A stretch of DNA of 49,460 nucleotides, taken from CALBPI01 sp039815365 (lineage in GTDB: Bacteria > Pseudomonadota > Gammaproteobacteria > Steroidobacterales > Woeseiaceae). The position numbers were made by a program, and so were the translations under genes. Positions 41,588 to 49,460 of this stretch are shown one piece after another. The notes beneath the pieces were generated by a model that did not search any database, was not told where the DNA came from, and saw nothing but the letters and a program-made list of their open reading frames with translations. The stretch is taken from NCBI GenBank assembly GCA_039815365.1, contig JBCBZK010000007.1:1-49460 (forward strand), written 5' to 3'. Numbering within the stretch: position 1 is the first letter of the stretch; each line of letters starts with the position of its first letter.

Positions 41588-42865
41588 CTAGCGCTCGTTG
41601 GATGCGGCCCAGGGGCGCTGACTGCCGAAACGTTGAGCGATCGACGCAGCCGAGGTTGTCGCACTTTCCAGCAGCGGAATGCCATGTGCCGCGTATGAGC
41701 CGCAAAACCATATGCGTCTGTCCGGTTGTTCGTGCAGTTCGGTCAGACGCTGCAAGCCGCCGAGGGACGCTGCGTTCACGACGGGTCTTTCAAACCGAGC
41801 TTCTCCCAAGACCAGTGACGGATCCGCCTCAATCACAGGGTTCCACGTCTGAAAGACCGGATCGGCCCCCGGTATTGATTGGATGGCATTCATCCAGATT
41901 GTGGCCATCGGTGCGGTGTCTTCTTTCGCCAACAGGAAATTGACCGGTGCCCATTGGGCCGGGCCTCCGGGTGGGGCGAGCCGCGTATCTTTGTGCACAA
42001 CAACCCGACTGGGTTCGTAGGAGAACGAGGCTAAAAGTTGGCGCTCTTCTGGCGACGCATTTTCCAGTATCTGTTCAGACTGGTTCGCCTGCGTTGCGAG
42101 CACAACGTGATCAAACGTCGACGTTGAGTCTGTTGTTCTCACCGTTGCGCCGCCATCGGTGCGACCTACACCGGTGACTGTCACGCCAAGCTTGACGTCA
42201 TGAACCTGTCCGGCCAGAAGCGTGACGACTTCCTGCGTCCCCAAAGTTACCCGTCTTACTGATGACAGCAACAATCCGCTGTTGAGGTACTCCAGGATCA
42301 CGCGAGCGGGATATGTCTTGATGCTCTCATGACTACAGGTGCAGATCCCGCAAAACGCGGGGTAGAGGAAACCTTCTGCAAATGCTGTGGAATAGTGATG
42401 CGCGTCCAGATAGGACTGCAGTGTGATGTCGTCGGCGATGCCTCGCGCTATCGACTTGGGCGATTCACGAAACAGACGCAGGATGTCCCAGCTAATTCTG
42501 AGCGCTTTGCGGTTTAGCGACTTCGTGCCCTTCAGGAACGGAAATGCGAAGCGACCTGCCCGATAGTTGTCGTAGCGAAAGTAGGTGTTGTCATTCAGCG
42601 TGCCGAAAGAGGCCGAATAATTGACGGGTTTGTACTCGGCGCCCAATTCTTGATACAGGGCGGTGAGGTTCGGATAAAACCCGTCAAAGAAAACCCGCAA
42701 GGGTACATCGATGCGTGCGCCGCCGTGCTCACCCGGCAATGCGATGGAGTGAGCATCCATGCCCAGATGATCAAATTTTTCGAAGAGGGTGACGTGGTGC
42801 TTCTTGCTCAGCAACCAGGCTGCGCTGAGACCCGCAATGCCGCTGCCAACGACGGCGATTCTCAC
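41588..42865 (-). CDS. FAD-dependent amine-oxidase-like protein (COG2907 type)
   Basis: A 425-residue flavoprotein. The start is set at GTG 42865: it forms a GTGA overlap with the stop of the UbiA gene and puts the Rossmann motif VVGSGIAGLSAAW at residues 5-17. An in-frame ATG-type extension to 42913 would overlap the UbiA gene by 52 bases. Motifs are VTLFEKFDHLGMDAHS, IDVPLRVFFDGFYPNL, FLYPAFCGICTCSHES with its Cys, HVVLATQANQ and the C-terminal FAD contact IWFCGSYAAHGIPLLESA. COG2907 proteins are predicted NAD/FAD-binding oxidoreductases, often near lipid-modification genes. Here it is paired with a prenyltransferase. Confidence 0.9.
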   Translation of the reverse strand: MRIAVVGSGIAGLSAAWLLSKKHHVTLFEKFDHLGMDAHSIALPGEHGGARIDVPLRVFFDGFYPNLTALYQELGAEYKPVNYSASFGTLNDNTYFRYDNYRAGRFAFPFLKGTKSLNRKALRISWDILRLFRESPKSIARGIADDITLQSYLDAHHYSTAFAEGFLYPAFCGICTCSHESIKTYPARVILEYLNSGLLLSSVRRVTLGTQEVVTLLAGQVHDVKLGVTVTGVGRTDGGATVRTTDSTSTFDHVVLATQANQSEQILENASPEERQLLASFSYEPSRVVVHKDTRLAPPGGPAQWAPVNFLLAKEDTAPMATIWMNAIQSIPGADPVFQTWNPVIEADPSLVLGEARFERPVVNAASLGGLQRLTELHEQPDRRIWFCGSYAAHGIPLLESATTSAASIAQRFGSQRPWAASNER

Positions 42866-43818
42866 AACGAGCGGCTCAGCATCAACGCCCCGGACCAGGT
42901 GCACAAGAGCCACGCCTGACTGGCCGACGTCCAGTTTACGAAACGCTTGCAGATCGAGAAGTTGGCAACATCGGCCATGCGCAGTGTGCCCGTTGCCATG
43001 ATGCCGAACAGTATCAAACTGGAGGGCAACGCAATCAACGTCAGAACCAACGGCGGCATCTGCAAGCTCACAAGCACGACACCAACAATAGCCAGAACGA
43101 TGAGTAATAGGGCGGCTTTGCGCGCGCGATGCTCGCCGCGCCTGACAGGAACCGTATTCTTACGGCCCGCTTTATCCGATTGGTAATCCGGCAATGCCGT
43201 AATGATGTTGCCGGCATGAAAGATCAAGTAGAGCGGGACAAGGGTCGCCCACGGGAAATCCGACAACGACGCTTGCTGCATGTAAAAGCCAATCAACGGT
43301 AGTAAGACGCCGCAGCCCAGACCCTGCAAAATTTCGCCGTGCCCTCGATAGGACAGTTGCAGCGGTCGTAGGTTATAGGCCCAGCTCAGTGCAACGGCGG
43401 CAAGCACACCGACGAACATCCATGGCCGACCCTGAGCGATGCCTAGCAGGAGCGAGAGTCCCAGCATCAACAAGAGTGCCACTGTCGTCCCGGCTAATAA
43501 ATCATGCCGTTGTAATTTGCCTTCGGGCAAAACGCGCGAGCCACCGGAAAGCCAATATTGCTCGTTGCTTTGGTCGAGCGCTGCGTCAGCGTAGTCGTTC
43601 AGATACAACAGGTGTACCTGAAAGAGGATGCCGAACAATGCAGTACCGAGGAAAAACGCCAGGCTGAATTGATCGTGCGCCTGCAGGGCAAGTGCTTGTC
43701 CGATCAACAGCGGGATGAACATCATTGGATGCGCCGCGGGGCGGGCTGCCTGAACCCATGGTCGTAACGGCCGAGGGCTGGCGACAGATTCGGGTGTGGC
43801 GTCTTTGGGGTCAATCAA
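42862..43818 (-). CDS. UbiA family prenyltransferase
   Basis: A 318-residue membrane protein with about eight helices. The first Asp-rich motif is NDYADAALD (Asn74-Asp82, matching NDxxDxxxD) and the second is DYQSDKAGRK (about 218-227). These bind Mg-prenyl diphosphate in UbiA enzymes. The sequence is nearer to MenA-type members than to UbiA or COX10, but no menaquinone gene is nearby, so the acceptor is unknown. A 22-residue N-terminal tail precedes helix 1. It precedes the flavoprotein gene with a GTGA overlap. Together they may make or modify a prenylated lipid or quinone. Confidence 0.9.
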   Translation of the reverse strand: MIDPKDATPESVASPRPLRPWVQAARPAAHPMMFIPLLIGQALALQAHDQFSLAFFLGTALFGILFQVHLLYLNDYADAALDQSNEQYWLSGGSRVLPEGKLQRHDLLAGTTVALLLMLGLSLLLGIAQGRPWMFVGVLAAVALSWAYNLRPLQLSYRGHGEILQGLGCGVLLPLIGFYMQQASLSDFPWATLVPLYLIFHAGNIITALPDYQSDKAGRKNTVPVRRGEHRARKAALLLIVLAIVGVVLVSLQMPPLVLTLIALPSSLILFGIMATGTLRMADVANFSICKRFVNWTSASQAWLLCTWSGALMLSRSL

Positions 43819-43934
43819 GCAGGAAGCCCTTGGTTGGTGCGACCTCTATTCTAAACCCAAAAAGGGGTCGAACCGATGTTAAAGGGCCGGTTTTACAAAG
43901 CACCCATCGCTTGTTTCGAAGCGAATCTGGAGTC

Positions 43935-43970
43935 AAAAAAAAGGGCCGATGCGACAGCACCGACCCTCTT
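43935..43970 (-). terminator. Intrinsic terminator of the cytochrome/DUF1501 operon
   Basis: Read on the minus strand, AGGGTCGGTGC and GCATCGGCCCT pair over 11 bp (two G-U pairs) around TGTC, and are followed by eight Ts (43942-43935). It lies 48 bases after the DUF1501-like stop and 117 bases before the UbiA start, so it separates the two transcripts. Confidence 0.85.
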
Positions 43971-44017
43971 TAAGTGACAGGCGGAAACAACCTGTTTGTG
44001 ACCCGATTCCTGTCTTG

Positions 44018-45595
44018 CTACAAGATCGGATTAAACGCTGTCAGGCTATCGCGCAGTTGCGTGTTGCCCAACCCATGATTCGGGAACAGCGTCTCGAAGT
44101 TCGCTTGCTCACCATGGATCGCGAGATAGTTGAGTGCGACCGCTTCAACCAGAAGATTGACGTTGTTCGCGATAGGCGAGCTACCGGTCACGCCGGAACC
44201 GTTCGGACTGAAGTAACCAATCTGCTGATGATTCGCAGCGGCAATGTTATCGCCACTGAACAGTTGCGGCCGGCCATTCGGGTTATAGACGAGGAAGAAC
44301 GACGCTGCCGTACTTTGGTTGTCGGACACCCATTCGCCCTTGCCGCGACCTTCTTCGGTATCGTCGATCACGCCATTACTGGAGACTGAGCCATCGCTGT
44401 AGACGTACATGAACAACGGAACGCCGCGGCGCGCTGCATATTCCAAAGCAGCGCCCATGCAGCGACCCGCACGCAAGTCGCGAATCTCGCCGCGAGCACG
44501 TCGACCGCCATGATAGTCATAGCCGCCCATCGTTACGGTACCGGCACCAGCGTATCCGTTAGCGACCAGCTTCATGACAGAAGCGGTTTTTTGGAACTCG
44601 CGATCGTCGTCGTATTCGGCCTGGCTGAAGATACCTGCGGCACCGACCAAGTCCGTATCCAGTGATGGATTGAGTTGCGACGGATCACCAAAGCGATCGG
44701 CAAGATCAGCACTCTTGAGGTAGCCACATTTCACGAGATCTTTGACGACAGCGTCGGCATCGATACGGGTGTCGACCTGGTTCATCTTTTGAGAGCTCAG
44801 GCGGTACACAGATTCCAGCACAGCGACGGCATCTTGTTGTGATAACAGTCCGACCAGTTTCCCGGTATCAACCAAACCCGTTACGTCGCTTGGACGGTCA
44901 ACCTTCGTTGGGCGAACCGTTGGATCAATCATCGCAAACGGTGCCATAGAGTTACCACCGGAGTCCGAGGCTCGAGAGCCGATCAGGTCCAGCAGTTCGC
45001 CACGTGCACCGGTCTTATTGATCGCATACATCGGATTGTGCGGGTTGTTACCCGTATCGTTTTCCGAGCGTGCAACCATGATCGCGCCGTTGGTATTCGC
45101 GATTGTCGCCGGTGAGGCTTTCTCGAGAATACCGCGCAGAAATGCACTGTCCGAGTGGAACGCTAGTCCAAGATCGGTGTTGATGTAGTTGGTACCCGTC
45201 GCCGGATCGATAGAGTTCGGTGTCATATCGCCAGGCAAGCCCAGACGGCTGTAGCCTTGCGTTGACAGGAAGTCCATCTGACCGCCTTCACCGCCGACCA
45301 ACACGTTTGATCCCGCAGTATTCGCGCCACCGGCAAGATCGAAGGCTACGAACGGTACTTTGCCCGCGCCGACTAACTCGAGGCCACACCCGCCACGCAA
45401 CGGCTGCAGGTCTGAGGATAGTGCTGCCGCAGCCTCTCTAGGGTTAGCGAACAGCGACAACAAGCCGCCGCCCATCGTGGTTGCTGCGCCGGACATGAGG
45501 CCCGTTGCAACAAACTCACGTCGTGTAACCGGTTTGCGATGATCCGGGTGGAGCAACGGCGCATCTGGGTGCAATGATTCTTTCTTCTTTGCCAT
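44018..45595 (-). CDS. Tat-exported DUF1501-like protein
   Basis: A 525-residue protein. ATG 45595 is preferred over an in-frame TTG at 45613. The N-terminus carries a twin-arginine signal, TRREFVATGLMSGAATTMGG, with an AAAAL cleavage region. The body is like DUF1501 proteins of the sulfatase/phosphatase-like fold: FVAFDLAGGANTAGSN, NPHNPMYAINKTG, MGGYDYHGGRRARGEIRDL, given by motif starts, and FMYVYSDGSVSSN. Many relatives are called GspF-like in error. The function is unknown; in other bacteria DUF1501 genes accompany multidomain cytochrome c proteins, as here. It is the last gene of the operon, 24 bases after the LamG lipoprotein gene, and is closed by the terminator at 43935-43970. Confidence 0.82.
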   Translation of the reverse strand: MAKKKESLHPDAPLLHPDHRKPVTRREFVATGLMSGAATTMGGGLLSLFANPREAAAALSSDLQPLRGGCGLELVGAGKVPFVAFDLAGGANTAGSNVLVGGEGGQMDFLSTQGYSRLGLPGDMTPNSIDPATGTNYINTDLGLAFHSDSAFLRGILEKASPATIANTNGAIMVARSENDTGNNPHNPMYAINKTGARGELLDLIGSRASDSGGNSMAPFAMIDPTVRPTKVDRPSDVTGLVDTGKLVGLLSQQDAVAVLESVYRLSSQKMNQVDTRIDADAVVKDLVKCGYLKSADLADRFGDPSQLNPSLDTDLVGAAGIFSQAEYDDDREFQKTASVMKLVANGYAGAGTVTMGGYDYHGGRRARGEIRDLRAGRCMGAALEYAARRGVPLFMYVYSDGSVSSNGVIDDTEEGRGKGEWVSDNQSTAASFFLVYNPNGRPQLFSGDNIAAANHQQIGYFSPNGSGVTGSSPIANNVNLLVEAVALNYLAIHGEQANFETLFPNHGLGNTQLRDSLTAFNPIL

Positions 45596-45619
45596 GATAG
45601 TTCTGCCTGTCAAAGTTAC

Positions 45620-48088
45620 TTATTGCACCAGCATGGTGGCGCTGCCCAGGGTCGCAGAACACACTGCGATACCCACCGTTTGCGTTTGATCTGCCGGGCA
45701 GCTGTTTCCACAGACTGTCAGACGGTCGATCAATGCGTTGAGTTCTGTCTCTATGTCTGCCCGATTCGGTTGCGATGTCAGGTTGACCCCAACGACCGCA
45801 TCCACAATCGGATCGATCACAAGATTTCTGCCTGCGGCAGAACCGAATGCCGTGCTTGACGGAGATGTGAAGTCCATTCCCGGGAAGAACGCAGCTCGGC
45901 GTGTGGAATCTGTGACCAACGCGTTGCAGTATTCGACAGCCAACTGCGCAATGCCGACCTGATGCGCGGCCAGGAAGCCACCAAAGTCAGGATTGTTCGG
46001 CAATTGCTGGCGCACTGTCTGGTATGTCGTGCGGACATCCGTCTGTGTGCGCGGCACTGTCGTGATGAGCGACATCGTTGCGTCGACTTCTTCGAAGGTT
46101 CGCACGCCAATGTCCGGCAGATCGGCGAGATCTGCTGGCGGTGGTGGCGCCAGAGGCACTGGGTCCAGACGAACGTTTACATTGTCGCCCAGAACATCGA
46201 ATGTCAGGAAGAACTCATCGCCCTCAGGGCCTTGTTCCTGCTGGAAGATCGTGCCGAACGGTGACAACGGTTGTCCCAACTCTTCTAACAGATCGCTGTT
46301 CAAAGAGGTTTGCAGCGTGCGGTAAGCCTGGCCTACTGGTGCTTCTGTTCCGTTGATACCGACACGGATGCCTTCAAGCGGAATGCCACTGAAGGTTGCC
46401 GTCTGGTCCAGCGAAATGAAGTGCGGCGCGTTAAACAGATAGCCGTAGTTATCGAATTGCGAGACTTCCATCAGTATGTAGGCTTCCGGCACATCAATCA
46501 GATGCGAGACGCTGAACAGCAAGTAGAATTTCTCGCCGACGCCGGCATCAAAGTTCTGCAAGATCTGCGCTTCGGTCAATGTACGGTTGTGAATGGACAC
46601 GAAGCGGAAGGTACCTGCGAACAGACCATCACTGCTGACTTCGTTGCCGAGCACGAATGCAAAGCTGTCGTCCCAGTCAGCAATGCTGCCACCACCGACT
46701 TCATCGGTGTCTTCGATCAACACGCCGTTCACGTACAAGCTGCGTCCGTTCACCGGATCATAGTTTGCGACGACGTGTTGCAGTGTTGCCTGCAGCACTT
46801 CGTCGGCGTTTGGCGTTTGAATGGCAGGCATCCCGTTACCGTCAGTCACGTCACTGCGATTCTGGAACGTGTAGTTATAGAGTGTCTGACCGAGCGTGAA
46901 GTTACGCGCGGCAGGTCCTGCGGAGTAGCTCACGATGCGCGACTCTTCCTGCGCGACGTTTGCAGGAACAACCCAGGCTTCGATGCTGTATTCGCCTGTC
47001 GCCTTGATCATGTCATTGAGTTTTCTGCTGTCAGCAACGCGACCTTGTGCTTTGCCGTCGGCAATACTGATGCCGTAACCGCCAACCCAGCTGACGTCGC
47101 CCGACAGGGTGAGGTCAAGGCTTGGTGTAATGCCGCTGGTATCGAAAGCAGTCAGACCTTCTCCTGTCTTGAACTCGTAGGTGGCGATCGCATTCGCTTC
47201 GAAGCGGTTGCCGCCATCAGCCGCGACACCGTCAAGAATCGTCAGCGCGCGGCTGATCGTCAATGTGGGGTCAACCTGTGTCGGCTGAATGTTGCCAGCC
47301 ATCGCTTCGATGGCGTCCTGCATCGTGTTCGAGTTCAGCGCACAGTTGTCCCAGCAGTTGTGGAACTCAGAGCGCAGACGTCTCACGAGGCGAGAGTCTT
47401 CGGGCGCGTCCAGTTTGATTTTCGGCTTGGCAGCGTCATACGCCGTTTCAACGTCAGCTTCAGCGAAGAACGGAGACTGTGGAACGAGCGATGTCGAGAC
47501 GTGGCAGCCTGCGCAATATTGCGTCAAGACCGGATGTACGGTGCTGGCAAACAGCGACGCGTCATCAGGGAAGCTGCGGCTCGAGCCAGGCTCCTTGATG
47601 ACCGGCGCATCCAGCTGGATCGTACGACCACCGCCTGCGACCAGCTCTCCTGCCCACCGCGAGATCCAAGTCTCCATGCGGTCGGCGCACACTGAATCGC
47701 TGTTTTCCCAGCAATTGTGGCCACCGCCGACTTTCGTCACGAGGCGTGACGTCTCGGGGTCGGTCAGCGTGACGAACCCGTTCGCCTGCTCGTAGGCGAT
47801 ATTGATATCGTCATCGCGAGCGAAGGTTGGTGCTTGTCCGCCGGTACCGTGGCAGTCGCCACAGCCGGCTTCGGCCTGAATATTGTCCCAGACGTTCAGT
47901 TTGAATGCCTGTACGTCAGCGGTCTGCGGAGCTGGACCGTTGTAGCCGGTTGTCGGCGGCGCGCTGGTGATCGGGTTCTCGACGGTTGGTGCGCCACCGC
48001 CACCACAGGCACTGAGAATGCCAGTCGCTGCAATTGCCGCAAACCAACGGACCGAACGACGTACCAATGTTGTATTCGCTATATTCAT
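45620..48088 (-). CDS. Dihaem cytochrome c lipoprotein with LamG-like domain
   Basis: An 822-residue exported lipoprotein (lipobox LSAC, Cys28, then four Gly). Two haem-binding motifs CGDCH (76-80) and CAGCH (192-196) lie in two cytochrome-c-like segments of similar plan; each is followed by an HNCWxN element (HNCWENS and HNCWDNC). A concanavalin/LamG-like domain covers about 300-530 (YSIEAWVVPANV, FVLGNEV, FRFVSIHNRTLTEAQI). The C-terminal third (about 530-820) is unassigned, with four Cys near the end. The two haem domains and a LamG domain are typical of extracellular polymer-binding cytochromes in Planctomycetes-type clusters. The substrate is unknown. It lies 11 bases after the upstream cytochrome gene. 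Confidence 0.85.
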   Translation of the reverse strand: MNIANTTLVRRSVRWFAAIAATGILSACGGGGAPTVENPITSAPPTTGYNGPAPQTADVQAFKLNVWDNIQAEAGCGDCHGTGGQAPTFARDDDINIAYEQANGFVTLTDPETSRLVTKVGGGHNCWENSDSVCADRMETWISRWAGELVAGGGRTIQLDAPVIKEPGSSRSFPDDASLFASTVHPVLTQYCAGCHVSTSLVPQSPFFAEADVETAYDAAKPKIKLDAPEDSRLVRRLRSEFHNCWDNCALNSNTMQDAIEAMAGNIQPTQVDPTLTISRALTILDGVAADGGNRFEANAIATYEFKTGEGLTAFDTSGITPSLDLTLSGDVSWVGGYGISIADGKAQGRVADSRKLNDMIKATGEYSIEAWVVPANVAQEESRIVSYSAGPAARNFTLGQTLYNYTFQNRSDVTDGNGMPAIQTPNADEVLQATLQHVVANYDPVNGRSLYVNGVLIEDTDEVGGGSIADWDDSFAFVLGNEVSSDGLFAGTFRFVSIHNRTLTEAQILQNFDAGVGEKFYLLFSVSHLIDVPEAYILMEVSQFDNYGYLFNAPHFISLDQTATFSGIPLEGIRVGINGTEAPVGQAYRTLQTSLNSDLLEELGQPLSPFGTIFQQEQGPEGDEFFLTFDVLGDNVNVRLDPVPLAPPPPADLADLPDIGVRTFEEVDATMSLITTVPRTQTDVRTTYQTVRQQLPNNPDFGGFLAAHQVGIAQLAVEYCNALVTDSTRRAAFFPGMDFTSPSSTAFGSAAGRNLVIDPIVDAVVGVNLTSQPNRADIETELNALIDRLTVCGNSCPADQTQTVGIAVCSATLGSATMLVQ

Positions 48089-48099
48089 GTTCGTATTCC

Positions 48100-49269
48100 C
48101 TATTCGCCGATGCAGTAGGACGCAGCTTCTGCGAACGTCTGTTTGAGGCGATAGCCGTTACCGGTCAGCGATGTCACCATGCTGTCGATCTGACTGCGGT
48201 CAGCGGCGTCAGCCGGGTCGCGCAGGCAGACATTCTTGAAGACTTTGGTTACCTGGCAACTTGCGAACTCCGCACTGTTGGCGAGTTCCTGGCCCATGGA
48301 CTTGGCGCCTTGACCCATGCCTGGCAGTGAGCTGTCCCAACCCAGTAACGCGTTGCGACCATCACGCATGCGGTTTTCCCAGCTTGCGTCAGGTGTTCTG
48401 TAACCGAACGGGAAGTTCGCATCATTGTTGAAGTATTTGTCTTGTACGACGCCTTCCGTGTACTCAATGCGACCGCTTTCCTCGTTGAAGTTATAAAACG
48501 CAAACGCTTGTGCCAGCGGGTCCATAACGCTGTGGCAACCGATGCAGTTGTTTAGGAACAGGCGGCTGTCGCCGCCCGGGCTGCGGCTCACGTCCTGACG
48601 GATGCGATCCGGTGGCCGTGTCACATCTTTCACTTGCTCAAGGTCATTACACAAGTGATTCATCAACGTGAAACGCAGCATGGCGCGGTTAGTACCGGCA
48701 ATGTAGAAGGCTTCTGCCGCGGCGCGAGTCGTCATGACGCCGGCGGTAGCGTTGGCGGGCAGGTCCGTGACAGCAGACTGTGTAGTGCGCACCAGACCAT
48801 CGCGCAGGTTGAGCTCGCGCTCTTCCATTTGCTCGTAGTGGTCGTTATTGGTCATTGAGAACGCAGGCAATCCGAGTGAAGCGTCACCGACGTATACAAT
48901 GTCGCCTGACAGCACTTCGTTGAACGGTACGTCGTCGCGAATCATACCGATCACGGTAGCGACGTAGTCATTCAAAGGTGCGTAGACGTCAAAGTCGCGG
49001 TTGGTCCAAGGCATCGCCCAGTTCTTTAACGTGACGCTGTAAAAAGCGCTGTTGTCCATGGCGATGTTGGCAGCCGCAATGGTGTCGCCATTCGAAATCT
49101 CGGTTGCCATCTGCTGCAACACTTGTTCCGTAGGCGGGACCCCTGCGAGGCGATCATGCATGCGTTTGGCTTGCTCTCTCGGCCCGGCTTGTGCGGCGGT
49201 CGCTGCTGTCAGCATCGCAATACTGGCGATGGCGGCAAGCGCTTGTCTGAACCTGCTGTGTGTTTTCAT
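48100..49269 (-). CDS. Exported c-type cytochrome protein, first gene of the operon
   Basis: A 389-residue protein. ATG 49269 has AGG five bases upstream (GCAGGTCCTC) and begins a signal peptide (cleavage near AAQA, residue 28); an in-frame start at 49365 is rejected. One haem motif CIGCH (242-246) is set in LFLNNCIGCHSVMDPLAQAF, followed by FNEESGRIEYTEG. The MDPLAQAF context resembles the DUF1588/DUF1585-type cytochromes that accompany DUF1501 proteins. A helical N-terminal half (about 30-230) is unassigned. It is likely periplasmic or surface-bound and electron-transferring. The two downstream genes follow at 11 and 24 bases. Confidence 0.83.
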   Translation of the reverse strand: MKTHSRFRQALAAIASIAMLTAATAAQAGPREQAKRMHDRLAGVPPTEQVLQQMATEISNGDTIAAANIAMDNSAFYSVTLKNWAMPWTNRDFDVYAPLNDYVATVIGMIRDDVPFNEVLSGDIVYVGDASLGLPAFSMTNNDHYEQMEERELNLRDGLVRTTQSAVTDLPANATAGVMTTRAAAEAFYIAGTNRAMLRFTLMNHLCNDLEQVKDVTRPPDRIRQDVSRSPGGDSRLFLNNCIGCHSVMDPLAQAFAFYNFNEESGRIEYTEGVVQDKYFNNDANFPFGYRTPDASWENRMRDGRNALLGWDSSLPGMGQGAKSMGQELANSAEFASCQVTKVFKNVCLRDPADAADRSQIDSMVTSLTGNGYRLKQTFAEAASYCIGE

Positions 49270-49460
49270 GAGGACCTGCTCTTGTTGGTTACCAGCGTGA
49301 CGTCGCACTGGTGGATAACACTGTTTTTGAAGGCGCGGCGCACCACGCGCTTTGCCTAAGTTCACGTAGGACTGAAGTCTGAACGTGCTTCACATTGAGT
49401 GCAGTGATGGTGCTCAATACGTGCAGCCACTAACCCTGCGTCTGTGCTGGCGTTTTCAGC
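49270..49460. other. Upstream region of the cytochrome operon
   Basis: No gene is supported in these 191 bases, which should hold the operon promoter on the minus strand. I found no convincing -35/-10 pair. A short palindrome, GACTGAAGTC, occurs at about 49371-49380. Confidence 0.4.

Noticed and set aside
46310..47695. Long plus-strand open frame (461 codons) opposite the LamG lipoprotein gene
   Set aside because: The opposite strand carries a haem-motif lipoprotein with signal, clear domains and operon context; the plus frame has no family motif.

Overview
The window looks like a chromosomal segment of a Gram-negative, gammaproteobacterium-like organism of moderate to high GC. It encodes several lipobox lipoproteins, an AcrAB-TolC-type RND tripartite pump, the MsrP/MsrQ periplasmic repair pair, TonB C-terminal domain proteins, an outer-membrane DUF5916 barrel and twin-arginine precursors. 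No tRNA, rRNA, CRISPR array or recognisable transposase/integrase was seen. Genus cannot be assigned from the sequence alone.

Layout. 1-5.9 kb (+): 3' part of a DUF5916 outer-membrane protein, a GST, two adjacent pentein-fold guanidino-group enzymes (CtlX-like and DDAH/arginine-deiminase-like) and an M61 PDZ aminopeptidase. 5.8-10.0 kb (-): MsrQ, MsrP, a DUF547 protein, an SDR and an alpha/beta hydrolase. 10.2-15.8 kb (+): a type 2 isoleucyl-tRNA synthetase whose HIGH signature reads GIHH, an unrecognised small protein and an M49-like zinc metallopeptidase lipoprotein. 15.8-18.2 kb: an AT-richer insert with one DUF4062-TPR gene, bounded by two copies of the last nine codons (including stop) of the metallopeptidase gene. 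18.2-24.9 kb: folE, lipocalin, msrA, a TPR/TonB-C protein, a DUF4139 protein, a glutaredoxin-like/DUF3429 fusion and MscS. 24.9-33.8 kb: divergent efflux locus, with TetR, a beta-propeller protein and a DMT exporter on the minus strand and an RND adaptor, pump, outer-membrane factor and small membrane protein on the plus strand. 33.8-36.1 kb (-): sirtuin and beta-CASP metallo-hydrolase. 36.3-40.8 kb (+): histidine kinase, double-receiver regulator and a TonB-C protein behind a good sigma-70-type promoter and a perfect CRP-type palindrome. 40.9-43.8 kb: SRPBCC protein converging on a COG2907-like flavoprotein/UbiA pair. 43.9-49.3 kb (-): a three-gene operon of a c-type cytochrome protein, a dihaem/LamG lipoprotein and a Tat-exported DUF1501-like protein, closed by a clear terminator.

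The most unusual item is the 2.4-kb DUF4062-TPR cassette. It sits exactly at the 3' end of the metallopeptidase gene. The two copies of the final codons differ at five positions, all synonymous third-codon positions, and the hairpin that probably once ended the metallopeptidase transcript now lies beyond the insert. No recombinase is encoded in it. I read it as a horizontally acquired single-gene conflict/defence candidate that rebuilds the gene end it enters.
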